The notes below the pieces were generated by a model, which saw only the letters and a list, made by a program, of their open reading frames with translations, ran no database searches and was not told the origin of the DNA. The translations under genes and the position numbers were made by a program. Shown here piece after piece: positions 1-11,148 of a stretch of 64,000 nt of DNA (position 1 is the first letter of the stretch; each line of letters begins with the position of its first letter). Origin of the DNA: Annulohypoxylon bovei var. microspora (Eukaryota; Ascomycota; Sordariomycetes; Xylariales; Hypoxylaceae); assembly GCA_022836615.1 (NCBI GenBank), contig MU405371.1, forward strand, positions 18,699-82,698, given 5' to 3'.

Positions 1-1
1 T

Positions 2-451
2 CTATGGTGTCGGTGACGACGGTAATTCCGTGCTCAGAACCGGAATTTGACCAATCTTCCAAGCCCATTCCGTCTTGTTTGGTGCGGTAGTGCCGTTGTA
101 GATCTCCCAAGGCTCAAGCCCGTAGAAGGCAATGGTGTTTTCGTGGATATCCGCGATGCAGAATATGATTGAGAGGTCCAAGCCCCAGCTTAGGGTAACA
201 GCCATCAGAGGATCTTCGTGACAGGGCTCATCAACAGGGAGTGATGAGGGATTGGGAGGGCCTTCTGTACGAAGGCTGCAATGGAACTTCTCGCCCGAAT
301 TGTGTTTTTGTACGAAAAAGTCGTATTCGCAGGAAGTGTTGCACGTGATACTACTATTGTAAAGAGTCCAGGAATCCAGAGGCACATCCCCTTTGCCACA
401 TACAGCAGTAGCAAGTGTCGTGAAGAGGAAAAGGGTTTTCATAATAACCAT
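2..451 (-). CDS. small secreted cysteine-containing protein, unknown function
   Basis: A single-exon frame of 149 codons reads from CAT at 449-451 to a TAG stop at 2-4, so the protein is complete but its 3' flank is outside the window. A second in-frame start at 440-442 gives the sharper signal peptide (MKTLFLFTTLATAVCG); either start would secrete it. The mature part has a CNTSC motif and further single cysteines, several N-glycosylation sequons (NSS, NTS, NGT, NKT) and Trp-rich patches near the C-terminus. Size, secretion and cysteines fit the broad class of fungal small secreted proteins, some of which are effectors; I do not recognise the family. Introns were not needed to explain the frame. 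The function is unknown. Confidence 0.6.
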   Translation of the reverse strand: MVIMKTLFLFTTLATAVCGKGDVPLDSWTLYNSSITCNTSCEYDFFVQKHNSGEKFHCSLRTEGPPNPSSLPVDEPCHEDPLMAVTLSWGLDLSIIFCIADIHENTIAFYGLEPWEIYNGTTAPNKTEWAWKIGQIPVLSTELPSSPTP

Positions 452-1477
452 TTTGTTCGACGGGGTTTCGAGTGTAACGAAACCAAGTTGTGAATTGGTA
501 GTTTGAAATACCTGTTCATATTATTGAGGGTTACTGTAGCCTACCTAATTTATATTTTTCTAGTAGTTGAGAAAGGTATGGCTAGAAGTAAACACAAACA
601 TCGTGGGCTGTTACTAAGGTGACCATATGGCTATCTAAGGGGAACCTTATTGCCACGAAGTTTATTAATAGTGCATATTTACTTCATATAAGAACTAACT
701 ATGCATTACTTCTGTAAAGTAAAGGTTTGTAAATGTCGATATCTAAGTTAGGTACCTGCCTATAGGTACGCAGGCATATACAAGTGAAGTTGTCATTTCT
801 CGCATGTTCATGGATAACAGGTACATTATTTGGTAGATTATACGACAAAGTATCATTCAAGTAAAATTTAATTGACTTTTGCATGAAGCCTTTAAGTTCG
901 AAACCTCAATGTTTAGTCGGATTTTAGCGCAGCGGAAGGTCGAATTTAATTAGTTAATAGATCTATAGCTTATCATAACTAGATATGTATGGTAACTCGT
1001 TAACTGAAGCCTAATAGTCGAGATGGTGTTGATATTACGATAGGTTGTCGAAAAAAAGGGGGGATGACTCATCAATCAAAAAGGGGTAACGGCATTAGCC
1101 ACATCTAGATATTTAAGCCACAAGCCACAATAGTGGGCAATGCGGCTAGTCACCAAGCTTATTATTTTTTCTGTTCGAATTTGACACGAAGCGAAAAATC
1201 CTCTTCCTTCACATTCCATTTCTGTCTTTCATCTAATAACCGAGCGCTGCTCTTCAATTGGCCAACCAACATGCGAACAGCAGCGCTGCCTGCGTCCCTG
1301 CGTGTCGTGCCACCATACTCGTCATTGCCACCTTGAGGCTCGCGGAGTCTTGCTAAAAGTAAACGTGTCTTCGACGTCTTGTACTCCTACAACGGCTACC
1401 AGTACGGTTTTCAATCGTCGCTTTGTGCCTTGATCACAATACGCTGGTAGTAGCAATATCTACAAACTATCACAATT
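452..1477. other. intergenic, no gene seen
   Basis: This is AT-rich spacer between the divergent secreted-protein gene and the derlin gene. Only short frames without recognisable features occur. It presumably holds both promoters; I see no clear TATA box or conserved element. Confidence 0.5.
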
Positions 1478-2694
1478 ATGGCCGACATAATCAGCGCCTA
1501 TAGGAACACGCCTCCTATTGCTAGGTAAGTCGCATAGAAGAGCTCTATCTGAGCGGCGTACGCGCACAGAGAACATCCGGCTAATAGAATTTTGACAGGA
1601 CGGTCGCGACAGCTGTATTTTTGTGCTCTGTAGGAGTCTACACGGGCATATTGAGCGCTGAACCCTTCATCTTTCACTACTCGTTGCTCTTCAAGTTCCC
1701 TCCCGGACTTTATCGACTCGTAACGAGCTTCCTGTTGACAGGATCCGGAATGGCCGTGTTATTTGATACATATTTCGTCTTCACGTACTTGAGCCAGCTT
1801 GAGAACAACTCCAAGTTCCAGAACAAAGAGGACTTGATCTGGTACTTGCTGTTTGTCACCAGTGTCATTTGTGTAGGTCATGATTTCTTTCTGCCGCCCG
1901 TATCCCGTATCACATATCCCGTCGACTGTACCACAAATCATCACTTATTCACAAACACCTCATATATCTGCCCGCATAGCGAATTTCCACTACAGCTATG
2001 ACGGTTCCTGGAAATGAGGAAGATCGCCCCTGCACTGCTACTGGCCCGTCATTCGCATACCTCAATAGGGTCAGTTAGGAGTGTGGGCATGGTGGGATGT
2101 CTAATTGGATGACTCGAGTAATGTCTTCGGGCACGTTTACTCGGGTGGTTTGTAGCGCCCTACATACATAGCCTTCCAAGGCTCCCTTCATGGAATCTAT
2201 CTATTGTGTGACCTTAAACCATGGTTCGAGATAGAATAGCTAGCTAACTAGGATACTAGCCCTTGAATGCACTCTTCACAGAAGGCATGCTGTTATTACA
2301 GGCATTGCTCATCGCAATGTGTTACACGGCAACGCAGGATCAGAGAGGCATGAACGCACACTTTTACATCATCACCATTCCCGCACAGCTTATGCCCTAC
2401 TGTCTTCTGCTCGTCCAGCTCCTCTTTCCTGGAGGCTGGGTTAACTTGAAGATCGGATTGACGGGGCTTATTGCCGCTCACCTTCACGACTTTTTAACCC
2501 GGATATACCCGGAGTTCGGAAACGGTCCTAACCTCATCCCAACTCCAGGCCTCCTCTCGTGGATTATGAATTCGCCAAGGGTCCACAACACTGTTTATGG
2601 GCAAGCTATCCAACCCCAACGGGAGGCAGCTAGAGGGGGCGGTCCTCTACCTGACTCGTGGAGAAGTAAAGGTCCCGGCAGGCGTCTCGGTTAA
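1478..2694 (+). CDS. derlin (Der1/Dfm1 family) ER-associated degradation protein
   Basis: Joining 1478-1524, 1599-1872 and 2260-2694 gives 251 aa. Phases match (AG|G, then phase 0), with donors GTAAGT at 1525 and GTAGGT at 1873. The start MADIISAYRNTPPIAR resembles the derlin N-terminus, followed by hydrophobic segments, an LFDTYFVFTYLSQLE stretch at about residues 65-80 and, after the second intron, repeated membrane segments. Its HLHDFLTRIYPEFG matches the conserved loop before the last derlin helix. Derlins are rhomboid pseudoproteases of the ER membrane that help retrotranslocate misfolded proteins to Cdc48. A Gly-rich, basic C-tail follows (residues about 235-251). The second intron, 387 nt, is unusually long and contains a CTAAC branch-like site near its end. 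Whether it is Der1 or Dfm1 cannot be told here. Confidence 0.85.
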
Positions 2695-2933
2695 GGCAGC
2701 ACATAAATAAATAGTTAACGAGGAGTGGTAAACGCAAACATTTCGTGAGATTCATTGGCTTGTTATGGATTCGTTGTGGTCGCCATCAATGCTTACTATA
2801 AATTATGCCGTAAAATTGTATCTATACATGCCCGTCACAAAATCCCAAACTCCTAAGGATCTGAGCGCTTTTCCTGAACAGAAATCCTCCAATGCATCGT
2901 TATTCGTTTTAATATATATCCGAATATCCTACA

Positions 2934-4796
2934 CTATCCGTACATGTCGCTCTCAGGCGTGTGAATGGACCCTATGTCCGTGAACTCAGTCACCCTCCGT
3001 CGCCGATCCACGACGTGGTGCTCGGCGGCCTGCGGCTCCTGCCGATGCTGCTCCGGCGGCGTTCCCGTCCTCACCCCGTACCCGGCGTACGACTCCTGCT
3101 CCCACCGCGGTCCCTCCTGCTCTCGCCTAGCCATGGGCCCCGAGATCTCGAACCCGATGGACAGCACCTCATCCCGGTCGTCTTGGCTGTGCGGAGGCGT
3201 CACGTCCTCGATGGGCCGGTCCACGGTTATCCGTGGCGGCACATATTTCGTCGGTTTCCGAGCCTTGGTGGGAAGTGAGAGACGAGGAGCACGCTGCCCG
3301 GGAGGAGGTGGCGGCGGCGGAGGGGGCGCGGCGCCGGGGAGGATGGTATGGGTTGTGGGCCCGTGGCGTGGTAGTGATGTTACTGCCGGAGGTGCTAGTT
3401 GTGTTGAATGAGGTTGGGGAAGTTGAAATTGGGGGTATGGGTATGGCTGTGATTGGAATTGCGTAGGTAGCGGAGGGAGGACGTCCTTGCCGCTGGTTGC
3501 CGCGGTGGTGGGGATATATGCAGGTGGTATCGTTCGGTTTATTGGAGGTGCTGCGTTGAGATAGGAATTTATGGCGAAAGTATCGGGTTTATTAGATTTG
3601 ATCGGCGGCGGCGGGCTAGGTGTGTCATTTCGGGAGGCTGTTCGGCTCGCGACCCGGGGTAGGTACGCTGGGTGGGTGGGCAGGCCCAGCTGATTCGGAT
3701 TGTATGTATAATTCGGGTTTACATTGCCTTGCATCACCTTCTCCATCCGGTCGTAATATTCGGCATTGTTAGGGCAACGCTGCTGAGCCCGCGTTGCCCA
3801 GTCCGTCGATAGCGAGCTCGTGGCATCTCTGTTATATTGTGGATAGCTGCCGACCAGAGGTGGCGTGATGGACTTGCGGCCGTCTTGCGAGTCGAGAGGG
3901 CTACCGTAGAGATACTTCTGCTTTCGGTGATAGACCCAGAATAATCCCGTCCCCCCTAAAAATAGCAACGTAGCTCCGACAGCAATACCGACGATCGCTC
4001 CAGTGGTCATGGTAGTTTTGGACGTGTCATTCGAGGCGGTGGTCTGATTCTGGGGAGCAGCGGTGATATTCACTTGGAACTGCGTGAATAAGGACCCGCT
4101 AAGACCAACGAGGTCGCCGGGCTGAGGTTTTTGCTCACATCCCGCCTGTAGCGCTGTGAGAACTATTAAAAGTTAGCAAGAATTATCTCCTACCAGGGAG
4201 GGTATGAGTCTTCGTACAGTTTGACATGTAAAATTGGTTAGAACTAGATCGAAAGCACTGGACGCAGTCTTGCAGCTGTGAGCCAGAAAATGCGCCACCA
4301 TCGGCAGTGCAATAGTCCAGCTGAGTACCATTGCTGGGATTCAAATTCCCGGTCTCCAATGCTTGCTTGAGAGGTCGACAAGCATAATCAATATCGCACG
4401 GAGACGATATAGTTTTCGTCACATTGGGGAAACCGTAGAGGCATACGTCAACAGAGTATCGTAAGTTGTCTTTGGTAGAGTCAGTACGGTAACTCGCACA
4501 TCTTGCGACTATAGACACGTACATAAATACCAAGATACGTCGCTTTCTCCATTGCTCATCGCATGGCTCTCTTGCAAGCATTCGACGCAGTTCTTAAACT
4601 GGATACCAGGGGCTGTCGTCGAGTAATCCTGATCATTACATACGATATCTGACGAGTTCGTCGACGACACATCTTGGTTTGTCAGATCGTCTAAGCAGAC
4701 AGCCGCACATGATGACCCCGAGGTAACTTGCAACGCTACTGTCCTTTGCTGAAGATATAGGAGACAGAATATAAATATGACGCGACTCGAGGTCAT
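2934..4796 (-). CDS. Cys-rich ectodomain / single TM / proline-rich tail membrane protein, paralog A
   Basis: Exons 4796-4523, 4469-4218 and 4162-2934 splice in phases 1 and 1 to 584 aa. A signal peptide (MTSSRVIFIFCLLYLQQRTV) precedes a ~185-residue ectodomain with 12 cysteines, including CAAVC, CVECL, ACRPL, YCTADGG, CVQCF and AGC. These positions are shared with the genes at 18362 and 39906. One TM helix follows (TGAIVGIAVGATLLFLGG), then a basic stop-transfer (YHRKQKYLYG) and a ~360-residue cytoplasmic tail rich in Pro, Ser and Gln with a ten-proline run and a YNPNQLG motif. The two introns lie at the same codons and phases as in the paralog at 39906. The architecture suggests a cell-surface sensor or wall-anchoring protein; no catalytic domain is visible. 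The family name is not known to me. Confidence 0.8.
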
Positions 4797-7700
4797 GTCG
4801 GAGAAAGAAGAGGAAACGAGGAAAGGGCTAGGTTGGACGAGAGTGAAGGCACCGTCTTGATGATTCGAACATCGCACTAACCATTCATCAACCACAATAC
4901 TGACTATTCGAGGGATATGTAGTATGACTCTAACAAAGCAATGCTTTTAGAAAAAGGATACGAATGGGAACCAGATACAAATCTAGAGACTTAGCCAGAC
5001 CCGAGGGTCGTCGGTATGTACATATAGGTTAGAGGCTGCATCTTACCCTTGGCGAAAAGTTGTCATATGCAAGACAGGCGGCTCCAGAGCGCGGACCGTG
5101 CTAGCCTACCTGAGATTTGGGAATACTAACGGCGTAAAAGAGCATGTGTAGCCGTGGAGTTGTTTCCCATTATAGCACGAATTGTTGGTAGCTCTAATGA
5201 GGGGGGAACACTACTTACCTAGGTAGACCAATCAGGTTTGAATCCAGAAAATGATCTTGATATCATTCTAGCCATTCAAATCCATGACTGGCCAATGGGG
5301 AGGAACGGACAACTTCACGAAAGGCGCGAGAATGGGTCTACCGGTGCGAAGAAGCAGAAATCCAATCTCAGAGACTAGAATTTTAAGTCCGGGGAGGTCG
5401 AAACGAGTGAACAGGGGTAAACGGCCAGGACGCGATATGAGTGGCCTGGCAGACGCCGGCCAGAACAGCGACCGGCAGCCTGCCGAACTAGGAAACATCG
5501 GACCAATCATACCTCACACATGCTAGGAAGACGCCGGTGGATCAGCGTCTGTGAGAAGCTTGAATTGAGGAGACAGGCTACCCAAATACTCCGAATGTTC
5601 AACACTCAGGTTTTAGGGGCCATCAACAGACAGTGCAGCGTAACATAGCGTAATACTGGCAAGCGCTCGCCTTGCCTACATACTTATTAGCGCTTAATTG
5701 AAAATATCATATTTACCTTAGAAAAGCCCTAGAAAAGACGGGAAGCGAGAAAAGGACAGCCTACAATTCAGCTAGGCGTGGTAAACGAGGTTGCAGCAAC
5801 AGCGCTTGTCATGCTTTGGTCTTTGATAGGGCGCCAAGAAAATCGGGCGCGGTCACGCGTATGCAGCAATACCTACAGGTAGGTAGTGACTGTGGCTTGC
5901 AGACCTGCCTGCAAGTGTGCCCAATCAGTGTGCTGTTACTTGCGTCAATAGAGAATGCTCAAGTATCAACAATTAATTGGTATGATAAGAAAACATCACA
6001 AATTGTTGGGTATGAGGAGAGTAAAATGATGTTATTCTTAGAGATGGTTGCAGTTTAACTTTCCCAGCCATTCTAACTTCACTTGGCATCATATTGATGA
6101 CATAATCAACCCCGCATACTAGGTAGGGTTCGGATGAAGCCCGCGGCACGACCTCCAAGCCGATCCGAGTCCCATCAAAAGCTTAAAATTACGTGATCAA
6201 AACGCCCCCTTGCTTTAGGCCAACCTACCCAATTTACCGACGTCGATAACTGTACCTAGTACCTAGTCCGGAATCCTACCGCTAGGTACCTTTAGGAACT
6301 GTTAGGATTCATCTTTTTAATAGTGGTCTACCAACATCACTCCTTGGAAGTCGCTATAACCGCCGCGGAGTTTACGGTTTACTTACTCTCCCTATCAATA
6401 GTCCAACTTCCAAGTCCATGGTACATGGTGATCTCATACACGCGGATCAAGTACCCCGAAATTCTCACCGATTTAACCCATCTAGAGATATTAACTATTG
6501 TTCTTTTGCCTATGATAAACACTCTAGTGCTAATAGAATATAGGGAGGTATGTTTCCCGTGTTTGCTACAAGATGTGGCCGTTATCTAGTTCGGAGACCG
6601 AGTATTGCTCTTCGTGTACAACCAACATATATCCCTCCCGGCGAATACAACAAGCGCGCATCCGATTCCGAAGACGATGCGGAACCAAAATATATGGCTC
6701 AGTTGGTTAAGGTTCATGCCAGTGTGCATCATCGGGATCTATGTCACACTATCACGCCCAACTACCTAGGAACAAATGCAGGTACGATCGCTAGATTAAC
6801 TGAGACCATGCCATTTTACGAGTGACCTTGGACGATATATTAAGGATATACATATAAGCGAGGTAAAATGATACCTAATAGAATATCCTGCCTGTGACCG
6901 ATCTAGGTATCAAGGGATATATGTAGCAGGCATATAACTGCAGGTAGATAGTGTAATTGTGAAAACATCACACTATTTATAATTACCTAGGTAGATACTT
7001 TCCTTCTTTACCACCTAGGTACATAAGTAAGCACTATAATCAACATCAAATGGCCTGGAATAATCATATTTAGGTACCTACCTACTTATGTAGAAAGAAA
7101 GTATACCAAGGATAACCTTATGATATTGATTAGAGTAGGGCTGATGATATGTGTAGTTACACGGGTGACTTTCCATCGTTCGCGGGTTTAAAGACTTAGG
7201 TAAGCAGGTATTTATACTCCTTATTATTTTAATTAACACAAATTACTTATACACATTCGACTAAACAATCTAATAAATTCGGGAAAACATACATGTCGGT
7301 TAATGCAAGTACTTACTTAAGTCTTAAGAAGCTTAACAGTATATTTAGGTACCTTCCCATATCCTTGCTAACGCTATGGCTTTTATCCATCACGATTCGT
7401 ACCGGCCGTATTCTTCGAATACAATATAATTCAAAGCCATCGTAGAATTCCGACAAAAGTTCATATCATATTCAAAACTAGATTCGTCACTTGGGTAGGT
7501 AGGTATGTTCACATTGAATTGAAGTTGAAGAAACGTAATTGTGATCGTCAAGTTGCTTAAATGTTTCCCTTACACAAATATGCGAGGTATTTACTAACAT
7601 CTATATTTGTGTGGAGCGCGTTATTTCACTCTCAGTTCCCTCTTAGAAGGTTCGTACTATTATCACACACGGCAACTACCTACCCAGCTATGTATAAAGT

Positions 7701-7811
7701 CCATAGACAACATCGCAAATTTCAGTCAGAAACACAACCATTCTTTTCTACGCAAGGATCTTCAGCTTTGAGTAAAACCAATATCTCATAATTCTTATAA
7801 CTCATCTCAAC
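4797..7811. other. 3-kb gene-free AT-rich region
   Basis: No convincing gene. Overlapping frames of 80-91 codons on both strands at 5268-5526 and 6323-6825 lack start context, introns or familiar domains and look accidental or relic. TAGGTA/TACCTA runs are frequent, especially 6250-6300 and 7000-7090. The region includes the upstream DNA of paralog A and of the secreted gene at 7812. Confidence 0.45.
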
Positions 7812-8362
7812 ATGCAGAAATTCCTAATCCCGCTTTTGAGCCAGTTCCTTGTGACCCTTGCTCAGGGGCGAACGGTTCACGAGAAGCGGGAGGAATCCTA
7901 CGTCTGGAAAATCCTAGATTTAACCCGAGGTAAGTAAACACTAATGGCCATGCCCGTTGGAAAAAGGGGTTAATATTGCGTCTAGATGTGATTCCAGAGG
8001 AAAATCGTGTCGAGATGTCTATGTTCATACTGGACGGATCCCCTCAAGGTGTTTATTGTATGGTCAACGCAACGGCTCCTCCTAATACGGATCTCAAGAC
8101 CTGGGGATTTGCGAACTTGGACTGTCTCGATAATGACTGGTCGGTCCACTGGGGATATCAGTCCGCCAACGATGCAGGAATCATGACTGTAGTCTCGTAA
8201 GTTTCAACATGCTACTTACTACCATGATATAATTTGCTGACAACCTTGATGATCAGTCCTGAAAAGGATAGAGACGCATTTTTCGGGTTCAACAACATTA
8301 ACTCGGGCGAACAATTAGGAAATGCCGGCCCCAGCCAAGTTCAGTCTTGTAAATGTGGCTAG
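7812..8362 (+). CDS. small secreted protein ending CKCG, first of a tandem pair
   Basis: Exons 7812-7929, 7986-8196 and 8257-8362 give 144 aa (phases 1 and 2). A signal peptide (MQKFLIPLLSQFLVTLAQG) leads to a KR dipeptide at residues about 26-27 that fits Kex2 cleavage, releasing a ~117-residue domain. It starts W-K-I-L-D-L-T-R-D-V and contains LDGSPQG.YCM, a WG..N.DC segment, HWGYQS, a MTVVS strand and FFGFNNINSG, ending SCKCG. The downstream gene at 10173 has the same domain, and its last two exons have identical lengths (211 and 106 nt) and phases, so the two are tandem duplicates. There is no catalytic motif. A secreted effector-like or antimicrobial-type role is possible but unproven; I do not recognise the family. 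Confidence 0.75.
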
Positions 8363-10172
8363 CCGCATGCTATGCTACTTAACAAGAATCGATAACCTAC
8401 ATAATTGCCAGAGGAAGGATGGTAAAGGCTTTATCAGTGTGGATTTAAACCTGTAATCATTGTCTTTTGCTTCATGCTAATTCTTCATTATTGCGTATTA
8501 CTTTGTATTCGGGTATTTGTAGGTAGTTATGAAGTATAAGCTTTATTGAAAAGAATTAAATGATAATCTGGATTATGCTGTATAGAAAATACTTTTAGTA
8601 TTAGCTAGGTAGTTACCCTTATATTTATTATTTGGTTTATAAGAAGTAAGCAGGCAGATATAGTTTTGCTCATTACCAACGACGTTTTTATTTTGAAGAC
8701 CACTCTGTAGGTATAGAACTACGTGATATAACCAAATCAGTTCTTCATGATCCACCAACCTAAAATGAGTAACCGTAGGACTATTTGTAAGTATAGTTCA
8801 AGGCCACAGTACCTATGTAGATACCTACCTAGGTAGGTAGGTTAGCCAGGACTCATCATATTCTACAGGCGTGACAACCTACGGTAACTTATATGAATTG
8901 TACAGGTAGGTGGTCATACAGATTGTACTACATAGGAAAAGTATTTGCATGTAGTTAGATGTCATTGGATGGCTGCTTTTATCGCATCTTTGTAACTTGA
9001 AACTCTTTATGCTGTAACCTGGCTGACACTACATTCAGAACTGTCAACCTGATTCTAGATATTTCCGCTAGTAGAATGACTTCATATTTGTTACAGTGAC
9101 TTGGTTCTATGTCATGCACTTGTAAATTCGAGTGTGATGCAATCAGGGGATCATAGGTAGGTATCCTTACACGACAGAGGTAGGTGTATTTCGGCATACT
9201 GCGGCATCTACAACTTAATTAATATGATAGGTAGAAGATATTTCCTTATAAGTAATGTTGACAGAGGGTTCACTACCTCATATCCCTAGTCTACTTCTGC
9301 CACGCAATAGCCGTATCATAATAGGGTCGTTCTTCTCTTCCTGTATCGTTACAGCATGCATCTTAAAATATCACCTAGCACTGCTTCAAGGGTCTTACAA
9401 GGTCTTGCAAAAGCTCGTATAGAGATGGGTTGGTTGACGCAAGATCATGCTAGCAACCTCGTACAACTCAACTACGCTTTATAGCTGATGGAACAGACTA
9501 GCCATTCGTCAGGGGCATTTCTGACTAGGTTTCAGAATTTTCATCCCAGGCGATCTATCCAGGGTCGCGGCCTGAGTTCCCATATTCTGATTCAATGACA
9601 TACGTCAATGTCTCGAACCGATACTAGGTAGGTAACTGGTATTGCTGATCTACCATGTCTCATATAGATGGTTTGCTGCGGGAAGCCGACGGGTTTATGT
9701 CATTGAGGTTCTACAAGATCACTGTAACGAGCGTCCTCTGTATTTGACCTGTGGTACTGCTTGAAGACGTGGCTTGGAAGCAAACAAATGAGCTTCGCCT
9801 TGTTGTATCCCCTGAATCAATATCTCCAAGCTCAAAAGCTCAGGGGGATTACGACTAAGATTAACCGGAAGCGAGGCAGATACGTGATTCTTTACGATCA
9901 TACCGCTTGTCTGGTGTCTCATAAGGCCTGGTTGATGTCGCGCATGTTTGCATATGCGGATGTGCCGTCGTTTGCTTCAAGGCCTAATCCTTGACGCGCA
10001 GTAGAGACACTCGGCAATATTTCATCATGTCTACACGGGAGACGACGAAGGTCGGGTGGATATATGGCTACCTAGGTATATAAGCAGTTGTCCGAATCAA
10101 CATAGCTCAAATCCAAGGCACCACTGCAAGAATATTCAGATCGAAGCAGAATAAAAATTGAAACCATTCAAA
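8363..10172. other. intergenic between the tandem secreted genes
   Basis: No gene is supported. The stretch is AT-rich and carries TAGG/CCTA runs, notably at 8815-8845, where CCTACCTAGGTAGGTAGG occurs, and short frames with no features. A TATATGGCTACCTAGGTATA stretch about 100 bases upstream of 10173 may lie in the promoter. Confidence 0.4.
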
Positions 10173-11148
10173 ATGAAGTTTTCGTGGCCGAGATTTCTCT
10201 TCTTTCTTTTTAGTTCCGCCACCGTCTGTCTGGCAGCATCGGTTGGGCCGACGGGAGAACTGACGGTATCCGATGCCCGCCGCACCAAATTACGAAATAA
10301 CACGCTCTGCTATTGGCATTTTACCGTAACCAACTCTAGTTTGGAGGCGGATACGATCGACATCTTCAGCTGCGACTTCAACGTCAGGGCTGTGGATGGG
10401 GCGGACTGCGGCGTGGCATCATTCCAAGACTCTTGCAGCGGTAATAGCTCGTTCACCGTCAACGGCGGACACAGCGACAAGGGATTCGTCGTAATTGTTC
10501 TCGTGGACAAGGCTCAAGGGTCCCAGGCTTACTTCGCATTCTCGGATGGTGCCCTAGACACCGCGTCTAATATCTCTCAGCAGACCAAGCCCATCTCTCC
10601 CCTGGAAAATACCCGGCGACGAGATTTGGTCGTTGGACGACAGGAAAATGGCAATAGCACCCCATCTACTACCGAGTGGAAAGTCGAGGATCTCTTCAGA
10701 GGTACGGTACCTAAAACTGTTGGTATGGGTATAACTTTGTATCTGACATGAGATATTCAGACGTCGACGTCGAAAAGCACACGGTTACCGTAGGCTTCAG
10801 ACTCCTAGACGGAAGCATGGGTGGCTCACGTTGCATGCTCACTTTGACACCACCTGAAGGCGCTGACATGCAAAGCTGGGAGTGGTATAATAAGGAATGC
10901 GATGGGAGTGGTTACTTTGCCTCGTGGGGCTACATGGAAACTGGCGACGCTGGCGTTATGACGATAGTCAAGTAAGCACCGTAACACCTCACTTTACCCC
11001 CCTCCCCAAAAATACAATGGTTAGCTAACGTGCCTTATGAAGTTCGACTCGGAATGGACTGGCGTTCTTCGGTTTCTCCAATATCAACTCGACTTCGTAC
11101 CTAGGAGATGCGGGACCAAATCCGGTTTCGCCCTGTAAGTGCGGTTGA
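10173..11148 (+). CDS. secreted protein with two related domains, second of a tandem pair, ending CKCG
   Basis: Exons 10173-10701, 10761-10971 and 11043-11148 (phases 1, 2) give 281 aa. The ATG at 10173 starts a clear signal peptide (MKFSWPRFLFFLFSSATVCLA). Residues about 25-135 form an N-terminal domain with CYWHF, FSCDF, DCG and SC cysteines and a closing strand pattern (VVIVLVDKAQGSQAYFAFSDG). A linker with RRRD, a likely Kex2 site, leads to W-K-V-E-D-L-F-R-D-V and a second domain like the protein encoded at 7812 (LLDGSMGGSRCM, SWGYMETGDAGVMTIV, AFFGFSNINS, CKCG). The closing strands of both domains look alike, suggesting internal duplication; the 7812 protein lacks the first copy. Six N-glycosylation-type sequons occur. 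The function is unknown. Confidence 0.75.

Noticed and set aside
5268..5526. Overlapping 80-codon frames on both strands
   Set aside because: Mirror-image open frames in a GC-richer patch; no sign of selection on either.
6691..6725. TGGCTCAGTTGGTTAAGG, like a tRNA A box
   Set aside because: No B box, anticodon arm or acceptor stem follows at tRNA spacing.
6323..6825. Two overlapping plus frames of about 90 codons
   Set aside because: No signal peptide, family resemblance or introns that join them; likely chance.
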